From Coprinellus micaceus (taxonomy: Eukaryota; Basidiomycota; Agaricomycetes; Agaricales; Psathyrellaceae), in contig OX596345.1 in assembly GCA_951394405.1 (NCBI GenBank), forward strand, positions 744,001 through 808,000: a stretch of 64,000 bases of DNA. Direction: 5' to 3'. Below the pieces are notes generated by a model that saw nothing but the letters and a program-made list of their open reading frames with translations, did no database searches and was not told the origin of the DNA. The position numbers and the translations under genes are program-made. Positions 44,394-53,321 of this stretch are shown here, one piece after another; position 1 is the stretch's first letter, and the number at the start of each line of letters is the position of its first letter.

Positions 44394-47300
44394 ATGTCCA
44401 ACAGTCCTTCCAAACCTTCTTTTGATGGGTGAGCCTCCTCACGCTTTGTTCCGTTCTAAACCTTACGCCCCCTAGATCCTCTGGCACGCCCCCTAGATCC
44501 TCTGGCACGCCCCCTGGTGACGGTTCTGGCAACCGACGCACCAGTGCTTTCCGAATGACGACAGAATCGGCGCAATCGAAGGCTCGCCAACGTCTTGCAA
44601 ACCCTGAAGTCCCCTCCTACGCTAATTACTACACGGCACAGCAGAGAGGGTGCGTTGGGCCCTTCTATCTCCATATCCCTCTGTCTTCTCATTAATACCT
44701 CAAGGGAATCTACTCGTGTTCTCCTCGACCTGGATTCGGACGATGCTGGGGCCGGCCCCCTGGATAAGGATGATGGACCCTACCAGGGCCGGTCGGGCCG
44801 TTCGCGTGTTGTCTCCGTGAAATCTGCACGTGGCGGCGGAGTCTCAACTCGGAGGTTGCCCAGGTGCGTCGTCCTTCTTCCTTTCATCTCCCTCCTCTCA
44901 GGAATGCCACAGGCCTGCGCGTGAAATATCTCTGGAGCCTCCTCCTTCTGCTCAAAGACCTAGGGAGGCCGATCCTCTCGGCGAGCATGATGGAGGTACA
45001 CGTTCCGTTCGAGGAAACGCTGTAGGAAGGTGCGTGTCTTCTCCATCCCTGCATCCTGGCGCTCAGTTCGCTTCTCTCTACACAGGTCGGGCAACCGCAC
45101 CAAGAGGGTGTTCAAGTCTGCCCCTTTGGTTGAATACAGCGACGATGACGATCCGGGTCCTCAATCCCATGTCGATGTTGACCTGGGGTCAAAGCGATCC
45201 CTTCCGAAAGGGAACCCTGTTCGGGGGATGTCACCTTCTCCGTGCGTTTTTCCCCTTCAGACCGACTTCAAACCCTTACCCCAAGTTTCAGGCGAAAGAA
45301 GGCGCGTCCCGCTCGCCGGGAAAGAGACTGGTCCATGATTCGCACCCCTTCTCCTCCTCCTCGCCCGTCACCCCTCCCTTCGCCCCCTCCTGCTCCCCCA
45401 CTCGGATCTGACGCTGAGTACGTGTGTGCCCCTCGCCGAAAGTGCAGGCTTGTTGATCGTTCCTTGTAGATTACCCTCCGTTCTCGAGATCATGGAGGAC
45501 GGCGCCAAGGACTTAGAAAAGGGAGCTTCCCATGTTTCACTCATCGATGACGAAGCTTTGGAATCGCAGGATGAGTCGGGGGCCCATCCCTATAGCGACG
45601 ATGAGAGGATGGAGGTCGTATCAGGGAACGAGTATGACTTAGACGATCCCTTCATGTGAGTCTGGTATACACACCATTGCTCACAGCGACTCACTTCCTC
45701 ACAGTGACGATGATGGTATCTCCTCTGACCAAAGTGACACGTTCGTGGTGTCTCGTGGCCGACGCTCTCGCGGTCGAACCCGTACCCTTGGTTCCGCCTT
45801 CACGCCCCAACCCAAGGGGCCGCACCGCTCATCCGCACGTTCGCCCCAAAGCGACGGGGAGAGTCCGGCTGGGGGCCTTTGGTGCGTATCGTGTTCGCCC
45901 TAGTGCGCCCACTCATCTGACCATAACTCCAGTCGCCTCATTAAAGGTCGTCGTCCTGACAACGTGCCTGATGCTTCTCCTGCAAGGTACGTCGATATTG
46001 GAACCCTATTTCTGTGTTGACGCTCACGGATTTCCAGGGACGCTTCCAAGGGCCGTCCTAAACCTCGCCCCATCCAGAAGCAGTCCAAAGTCGTTATCGA
46101 CGTGGATCAGGATGTCCCCTCAAAACGCATCAATGCTGACGGCTCTTCGACTTCAACGCCGAAGAAGACGGATAAGGGGAAGGGCAGGGCTCCTTTGGAG
46201 GCGGGGTCCAAGGCTGCCGGTGTAGATGCGGAGGGGGGTGGGGATGTCAACCTCTCGTAAGTGCTTGTTGCGTTTAGCTTCATGTCTGCACGCTCATGTT
46301 CTGCTCAGAGACATGTCTGAATGGGAGCGGACGCAGTTCGAGTACGTCTCTTGTTGGGCAAATTCTTCATGCGTCTAACTCTTTCTAGGCTCGCCGTGCA
46401 GGCAAGCAAAGCATCGCCTCAGGTGGTGTCCCCCGGGGAGTCCAGCGGCCTGTCTTCCCACCTGTCGACCCCTCAGGCCAGGGGGTTGTTCTCGTCATCA
46501 TCTCCTGCGTTGACCATGCCACAAGCGACCGCCATGTTCACCTCCGCAACGGCAAGCTCTGTCACGACGCCGACTCCCCCTTCCACCCAGGCGTCTCGTC
46601 GTGCACCTCTGGGTCAGCCTATGTCGATGCAAGAACTCGTTCGCTTGGCTCGCGCCAACGCCCAGGGTACCTCCTCCACCACCCCCACAACTACCGTGCA
46701 ACAGGCCCTGCCGCGTCTTCCACCAGGGGAGAAGATCACACTCATCATGCTTTGCACTGAGGCGGACATTCCAGCAATATGTCAAGTCTCTCATCCCGCG
46801 TTCCAGGACCCTATCCTCGCCGACCAGTATGCAGACCTGGTCAATCTCCTGTCAGTCACGGTCCTTCCTTCTACGCCCACGCATACTCATTTATCTCTAG
46901 AGAGGGTATTCTCCTCGCGTGGGGTCGTACACCTGGACGTGGCTTTGTTAGCTTCAGTGCGTGGGCCGACCAGTGTCCCAATATGAACGCGATGTATGAT
47001 CCAGTGCCTGCTCACTCCTTCTCTGGCTGACCTGAATATAGGCTTGCTCTCGACGCGGTGAACTTCATAGAATCCGGGTTGTTCAAAAATCCGAGTCGCT
47101 CCTCCCCCGTCAAGGCTGGCCTCTACCAACCCTCCGGCACGTCGGACCGTTTCAACTTCTATTGCGCGGGTGACGATCCCGCCCCTCTGATCGCTGTCAC
47201 CTGCGGTATGATGGACGACTCCCAGCTCCTCAAGGTCGGCGACGGCGGTCTGCGCCAGAAGTGGGTTAAGGTCATCCTACACAACCAGGAGATGCAGCGC

Positions 47301-47884
47301 TACACCGGCTTCATCCGCATGGTCTCTGGCTACCCCACCCTCCACGCGCAATACAACAAGCATGCCCTCCAGTTCTCCACCCGTCCCCTTCGCCAGTCTC
47401 CGGAAAACCCCAACATGAAAGGAAAGGGTTCGTCTGCCGTGTCCACCCCCCGGCCTTCCCGTTACTAATGTCGCTGTGCAGATCAATGGAGGAAGAACCA
47501 ATCGAAAGGGCTACGGGTGCCTGAGTCGAAGATGTTCAGCTCTCCCGGTGGCCCTGCACCTTCACCTGACAAGCTTTCCGCGGACACCTTCTCTTTGCCC
47601 GCTGAAGGACGAGGTAAGTGTCGACCCCCCTGCTATGTGCCCCACGTGTACTGAGCCTTTCGATAGTACCAGTCTACGACGCTCGTCGGGTGCCATCTTT
47701 CAACTTCCAAACTGACTTGTCGAGGCTTTCGGAGGTTTTGCCAGCGTGGACGGAGGAGGTTCCTTACGGAAGCTTCGTCGTCGTTGGTCATACCATCTCG
47801 GTCTACAAGTCGATGGGTGGGAACTGGACCCTCGGGTGCAACATTCAGTGGGTGATCATCGTGGGCACTCCTGACATGGATTGA
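44394..47884 (+). CDS. 16-exon agaricomycete hypothetical protein
   Basis: Exons: 44394-44428, 44476-44649, 44705-44863, 44913-45029, 45086-45241, 45292-45417, 45470-45655, 45705-45881, 45933-45986, 46038-46256, 46309-46341, 46389-46850, 46901-46993, 47042-47427, 47482-47613 and 47667-47884 (908 residues). All phases agree. The first two thirds are disordered: GSSGTPPRSSGTPPGD, acidic clusters (LLDLDSDDAGAG; VEYSDDDDPG), basic patches (GRRSRGRTRT; KKTDKGKGRA) and Ser/Thr/Pro runs. The folded C-terminus starts at PGEKITLIMLC, continues LALDAVNFIESGLF and NFYCAGDDPAPLIAVTCG, and ends VPVYDARRVPSFNF, LPAWTEEVPYGSFVVVGHT and NWTLGCNIQWVIIVG. That C-terminal domain recurs in large agaricomycete families without known function; in other species it can lie next to transposon-like sequence. 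The first 13 introns are all phase 2. The exon 2 acceptor is duplicated. Confidence 0.7.
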
Positions 47885-48109
47885 TATACTTGTCGCCACG
47901 TTCGAATCAAGTTTATGGTAGCTTTTTCCCTTCGGCACTCGAGGGTTTTTTGATGCATCCAGCTGTTTAAAGTACAACGGGTATATGTAACTTTCGCTGG
48001 CCGAATAGTATATGTATTTGCCCATACCGCCCTGCTCCCCCCCTTCACCCCGGTGCGACACGGTTTTCAATGAATGGGTGGGTGTGATGCGCCCATGGTC
48101 CCCGTGTTC
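47885..48109. terminator. convergent 3' ends
   Basis: 225 bp between two convergent stop codons. It must hold both polyadenylation regions. A TATATGTA-type AT word near 48009 could be an efficiency element; not tested. Confidence 0.3.
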
Positions 48110-49282
48110 TTATGCTTCGGCCACAGTCGTAGGGTTGACGACCAGTGCAATACCAGCTGTATGGCAGATGCCCTCAAAGCTGTCCAACCATTCACGGCGC
48201 ATGTCGCTGAATGCCACATCCAAACAAATGGTCTGCAAGTTGGGACTTGAGTCCATCTCCAAATTGGCGAAAAAGTCTTCGATGTGTAAGGCGAGCAGTC
48301 GTGAGGGTACTTCGGCGTGTGTAATGCCGGACGAGAGTTTCAATAACTGGACACCACTGGGCAACCTCGTCGGCCCCTGACCGCTGAGCACCAAGTGCAG
48401 TTCCAACCGTAGAAGCCGTCCACACGACGCAACGAGAAGATTATGGGTTTTGGGGATGACAAAAGCGTCGGCACGACACGTCAGTGCATCGAGGGTTGGT
48501 CCAAAGCGCTGTAGCCAGGCTTCAATCGCAACGTTCCCCTTCGCCTCGAGGGAATCCACTCCTCCCAGGGCGACCATCCGCGCGAGATGTGCCAGGCCAT
48601 TGTCATTGTCGCCCGGTGGGCATAGTTCAAGACGACGTAATCGCCTGCTTCTTGAGGCTGCGAGGAGGGATTCAAGATGGCCATCTTCTTCTCCCTCATT
48701 GTCTTCGATGCATCCTCCCAGCACTATGTAATCAATGGTGGAAATGGCCCCAAGCAGTGCGTTTATCTGCGAAACGGAAGGGAGGAGGCAGCCACCGTGG
48801 ATGTCGACCCGTCGTAAAGGAGGTTGGTATTCTCGGAGGGCGTCGAACAGGGCTTCAGGCAGGGGATGTGTGTGTGATGATGGGATGGAGCTATGCCAGC
48901 TGCTGATGGTGATATGTTGGAGGTCCTTCGCCGCATCCAAGACGCTAAAAAAGCTATGGGCCTCCTCGTCACAACCCTGGGTCCATCGTACCTCGATCTT
49001 CTTGATAAAGGACCCGAGAGTAGCGCCGTTTACGCCCTGCGGTTGATACGCCGCGCGCTGGGCGATTTGGGAGACCGTGTTCGGTGAGACAACGATGGAG
49101 TGCCAAACATGACGACGAGTGAGCGAGTAGAAGATTTGGTTGACAGAACCGAGACTTTCGACAGCGGAATGGCCAAGGGTGGTCTCGAGATCGTCCTTAA
49201 CGGGGACTGGAGTGTCATCGCAGAGCAGTATCTCCACGACTTCTCCCCAGAGTTCAGGAGCCAGATCTTGAGGTCCTGTCAT
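48110..49282 (-). CDS. F-box-like/LRR protein, intronless
   Basis: 390 codons. N-terminal MTGPQDLAPELWGEVVEILL, SLGSVNQIFYSLTRRHVWHS is an F-box-like module. LRR-type strands follow: LQHITISSWHSS, LRRVDIHGGCLLPSV, SRRLRRLELCPPGDN, LRLELHLVLSGQGP, LLALHIEDFFANLEM, NLQTICLDVAFSDM. The C-terminus is CHTAGIALVVNPTTVAEA. Probable SCF substrate adaptor. Design matches the genes at 39319 and 40991, but on the other strand. Confidence 0.72.
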   Translation of the reverse strand: MTGPQDLAPELWGEVVEILLCDDTPVPVKDDLETTLGHSAVESLGSVNQIFYSLTRRHVWHSIVVSPNTVSQIAQRAAYQPQGVNGATLGSFIKKIEVRWTQGCDEEAHSFFSVLDAAKDLQHITISSWHSSIPSSHTHPLPEALFDALREYQPPLRRVDIHGGCLLPSVSQINALLGAISTIDYIVLGGCIEDNEGEEDGHLESLLAASRSRRLRRLELCPPGDNDNGLAHLARMVALGGVDSLEAKGNVAIEAWLQRFGPTLDALTCRADAFVIPKTHNLLVASCGRLLRLELHLVLSGQGPTRLPSGVQLLKLSSGITHAEVPSRLLALHIEDFFANLEMDSSPNLQTICLDVAFSDMRREWLDSFEGICHTAGIALVVNPTTVAEA

Positions 49283-49762
49283 TGGACAGGGCGGGGGCTG
49301 GAGACCAACTTGAACAAAAATTGGCCGCCTCCGCGAGAGCGTTGTGGTCAGCGGCTAACTTCATAGGAGCAGTGCGATCGGCCCTGCCATGGGTGATGTA
49401 TTCGATGATGGTGTTGCGGTGCGTACAAGCGAGGACGTTACACTGACTACTTTCCAAAGTTTTCCGTCAATCTGTCTGATCTTGGCGCGTAGAGAAGGTA
49501 TCGACGTCGCTAAGCGTGGCGACAGGGCGTCGATTTCTGCCAATGGCTGGCCTGAGCCCTGGCCTGAAAAGGTCATACGAGCATGTGACATTTGTCCGTG
49601 CGACACAGTTTCCCTTTACGATACCCGGTCCACTTCTGGCCTGGCGTCTCGCTCCATCCTTGTCTCGTTCCACCACTCACCGCTTCACTCTGAACACAGA
49701 GCGTCTCGAACGCCTGTGCATCTTCCTCTATCTCTTCTCAATCCCCACCAAATCACTCAGCA
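49283..49762. promoter_or_regulatory. divergent intergenic region
   Basis: 480 bp between the divergent starts at 49282 and 49763. Pyrimidine-rich near 49700-49760. Open frames on both strands lack support. Confidence 0.4.
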
Positions 49763-50368
49763 ATGGCTTCATCTCCAAAGTCTCCTTTCACCCCAAAATC
49801 TTCGTCCACAGGTGAGCGCACCCCGTCTGTCCATTGTCTGTTTATTTACATGCTTATATTCTGCAGCTGCGGAATGCGACTCTCTGGCCCTCGATTCTCT
49901 CACTGCACCTTCACTGCACCAACCCGTCTCAGCAAAATCTTCATCCACAGGTGGGCGGAAACCCCCTCGGTCCGTTGTCTCTGTATTGACGTGCTTGGGT
50001 TCTGCAAGACACGCAGCCGCACTCTACCTCCCTCGATCCTATCACGACATCTCCAGTGCACCATGCGGCCCCCTGCGCAAAGACCCGGGCCAACCCCGAT
50101 GGCCCCGCGTTGTCGTCCGACAGGCAGGACCTGCTTCGATCTTGCTCTCAACCTACCATCCATACGTACTCGCCTCCCCCGACGGAATTGCGGAATGTAT
50201 GCCACGCTTCGTTCCCGTATCCTGGCCTAAGTCAAAAATTCCGAAAGGTTATCCCGTGCGTAGCCTAGCCGTCATTCTATATCTTGCGCCAAATTCCTAC
50301 AGACATTCCTCTTCCTTCGACACATATCACCCGCTGACTGGGTTGCCAACATGGTCGTCTTCCCTTGA
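49763..50368 (+). CDS. small Ser/Thr/Pro-rich protein, spliced
   Basis: Four exons in phase: 49763-49811, 49867-49950, 50009-50247 and 50303-50368 (145 residues). Content is low complexity (MASSPKSPFTPKSSSTG; VSAKSSSTG; TQPHSTSLDPITTSPVHH). Exon 1 end plus intron 1 and exon 2 end plus intron 2 are similar to each other (both read TCCACAG|GTG and end TTCTGCAG or TTCTGCAAG), as after an internal exon duplication. This repeated structure is the main support for the splice sites. No homologue recognised; it could be non-coding transcript debris. Confidence 0.4.
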
Positions 50369-50811
50369 CTGGTCGCAATATAACCCTCCCTCGCCAGTTT
50401 CTGGGGATGATTCCCCCCCAGGCCTGTTGCCACTGACGCCACCATTCGTTCCCAATCAGCACCCCCCGCTTCACGATGTGACCTCCTTCCGGCTCGACAG
50501 CAAATTCACGGACGACCGGTAGATTTCGAAGATTCCTTTCGCTTGACAGGCAACCCCTCGTTTGTCGTACGTTTACTATCTACGTTGTCTACCTCTCCCT
50601 CACGACCCTACCAAGCATTGGACTGTGGCGTCTATGCGGAGCGCACGTCCTCCAGCTCCTTTCTCCCCCTCCCTGCGAGACATCGTTGACTTCCCATCCT
50701 TCTCCCTTTCACACAATCCTTCGCGTGTTCCCCTTGAGGCGTGTACTTTACGCAGATGAAGATACGCTACTTGTGATGACGTCCTGCGCTTCTGTTGTGT
50801 CTGCTGCCCTG
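50369..50811. other. left flank of the gypsy element
   Basis: Pyrimidine-rich intergenic sequence with no gene seen. Ends with CCCTG, the target duplicated by the gypsy insertion. Confidence 0.45.
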
Positions 50812-51601
50812 TGTTACGCTTCGCTTCACAACCTCCCCTCCTACCTATGCACGACCACTTCATTTCTTTTCTCTTTTTATGACTCATAGTTATTACGATT
50901 TCGCAGTTACCCCGCAGCTACCCCTGACTCATGCGCAGTATGCGCTTACTACGACTCCGCAGCTACCCCGCAGCTACTCTGACATCATGCGCAGTATGCG
51001 CTCCACTAATACTCCACTCCCCCACTATTTACTCCACCCACTCCACTATGACCTCATTATATCATCATGCGCAGCTACCCCATGACTCATACTAAAGTAG
51101 TATAAAGACCCCTTAGTTTATCCCATGTAGTTTAGCTTGTTATACTTTAATCTTAGTCCCCTTTCGCCCACTCCACTACGCCGCTCTCCCCCCAATAAGC
51201 TCCTGCAAGACTTCCGCAACTCCACAAGACTCCCTTCGCATCACGCACCACAGCCGAGACAGTGAACGCCACTGAGAACCTTCCACACTCCACTATTGTC
51301 TAGTAGTGAACCCGCCGTGTGACGACGCCAGACTTGCCTAGGAGACCGCCAAACTAGGAAGCATCTGTAAGCCGGACTTGACTAGAAGATCGCCAAACTA
51401 GTAAGCATCCGAGAGTATCCGTGGACCCCTGACGTGTCATAGAAGAACGTTCAAGTCTGATACCAGTGCAACGTACTATTGTCCAATAGACGTGTGACTG
51501 ACCCGCGCGACATCCCAGAAGCTATTAGGAATAGGGGGATAGTACGACTAAGAAGCCGACCAGTGACGGACAACGCCAACTCCCTCATCGAGGTCGTAAC
51601 A
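50812..51601 (+). repeat. gypsy 5' LTR
   Basis: 790 bp. U3 holds a cluster of short repeats: the 13-bp palindrome GCGCAGTATGCGC at 50933-50945 and 50989-51001, and CCGCAGCTACCCC-like words between them and again near 51071. Confidence 0.95.
51101..51107 (+). promoter_or_regulatory. gypsy LTR TATA box
   Basis: TATAAAG about 290 bp into the LTR, downstream of the palindrome cluster; the only good TATA box there. The same box is at 58465-58471 in the 3' LTR. Confidence 0.65.
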
Positions 51602-52325
51602 GAATAACAAGCTCCAACAACGTTGCCTTCGTTCTGAACGAACGCAACAAGCCAACGACACCACGGATCAACGAAGTAGACCGCCGACTCCAGAAACACC
51701 GGAACAATCCTGTTTTGGAAATCATCACACCTTCAGTAGACTCGATAAACTCGATTACGGTTGTGAAGAGAGCGAAGACGGAAACACCTGGACCATCTGC
51801 AAACGTCAACCGTGTCCATACCGACTTCAATATCCGTGCGATACCGCAGAAGTAGACCAATCAAGAACACCAGCCCACGACGACGAACACGAAAAAGACT
51901 TCGTACACAGGTCTAGGCAAAATCAGATAAGCCAACACCGAGAACGTCAAGCACAAGCCATCGAGATCCACTTGATCAACAAACAAAGATCAAAGAATCT
52001 CCAAGAGGAACAAGTAAAGCAACTACTTGAACAACAAGCCACCAAGAAGGCAAAGGAAGAAGGCCTAGCACTAAGTGTCCACTCCACCGGAATCACACCG
52101 TGGGGATCGCAAGCACCATCGCCAGTATCCCATCAGGGTAAACCATACGAAAGACAAGCGTCTAAATCTAGACAAGGATCACGAGCACAAACACCAAAGA
52201 CAGAACACCCGATTCCAAGTTTTTTTGGACCACCAGTACCACCGCCGCTCGCATCGTATCCATCAGCAATCAAAGAACAAACCGAAGGGAATTCCCCTGA
52301 ACAAAAAGAAGACGTCGACGAAACA

Positions 52326-53321
52326 ATGTCCGACCACGGAGATCCCCCAAACCCCGAGAACCCACCAGCCATCAATACCACTACGATCACCGGATCCGAT
52401 GCCAAGGTATCTGTCAAAGACTATGACGGAGACCGAACACGCTTCCAGGCTTTCAAAGACTCAGTGGAGCTTTACTTCGAATTCTATCAAGAACAATTCG
52501 AAGGAAAGGACCGAAAGAAGATAGTCCTTGTTCTTTCGAAGCTAACAAGTGGAGAAGCTCTCATATGGAGGAAACTCTATATGAAATCAGAAGAATACAA
52601 GTCCGACAAGTACAACGAATTTTGGACCAAACTCGAAAAGACGTTCAAAAAGCAATACCAGGAAGATGACGCACACTACTATCTCAAGAACAAGCAGCAA
52701 TCACCGAAAGAATCGGCTCAAACCTTCATCACCAACTGGAGGACACTAGCAGACGCAGCCGAATTCAAGCTCGAGGGCAACGATCGCACCGCCCTCGGAT
52801 ACCTGAAACCACTCCTCAGAGATGGGCTAGTCAAAAGAATGGCTCAACAACTCGACGAACCCACAGACTTCGAAGAATGGGTGAAAGCAGCCATCACCTT
52901 CGACAACAAATACCGACAGCAAAACGACCAACGAATGGGATTATCACGACCATTCTTCGCACAAGGGTTTAGACCCACACAGAAGCCAATCAAAGATCCT
53001 TACGCCATGGAAGTTGACGCCATGACCATGGAAGAACAAACCCAGAGAAGGGAATACATGAACAAGCAAGAATGCTACAACTGCGGACGAAAAGGACACT
53101 TCGCCCGAGAATGCCGTCAACCCAAGAAACCCCGTAACGAATCATACCAAAATCGTTACGGATCTCCATCAAACAGCCGAGCTATCGCAGCTATCTCCAA
53201 GCCCCCTACCGCCGACACAGCACGACACATCCGGTCTCTTCTGGCCCAATACACGGGTGCAGAAGAAGAAAGAATCTTCGCCGACTTCAGGAGCATGCAG
53301 CTCGAACCGGATTTTCAGTGA
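52326..53321 (+). CDS. gypsy Gag
   Basis: Retrotransposon Gag with the capsid-like core KDYDGDRTRFQAFKDSVELY to NQRMGLSR region and a CCHC zinc knuckle CYNCGRKGHFARECR near the C-terminus. The first ATG in frame is 52326, but the same frame is open from the end of the LTR (about 51600), giving some 240 codons with no ATG, so the true start may lie upstream by a non-AUG codon or after a frame change. Pol overlaps the Gag stop in the -1 frame. Confidence 0.85.
   Translation: MSDHGDPPNPENPPAINTTTITGSDAKVSVKDYDGDRTRFQAFKDSVELYFEFYQEQFEGKDRKKIVLVLSKLTSGEALIWRKLYMKSEEYKSDKYNEFWTKLEKTFKKQYQEDDAHYYLKNKQQSPKESAQTFITNWRTLADAAEFKLEGNDRTALGYLKPLLRDGLVKRMAQQLDEPTDFEEWVKAAITFDNKYRQQNDQRMGLSRPFFAQGFRPTQKPIKDPYAMEVDAMTMEEQTQRREYMNKQECYNCGRKGHFARECRQPKKPRNESYQNRYGSPSNSRAIAAISKPPTADTARHIRSLLAQYTGAEEERIFADFRSMQLEPDFQ

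Noticed and set aside
50933..51001. Possible CRISPR-like spacing of the repeated 13-bp words
   Set aside because: Only two copies of a short palindrome, inside an LTR promoter of a eukaryotic element; not a CRISPR array.
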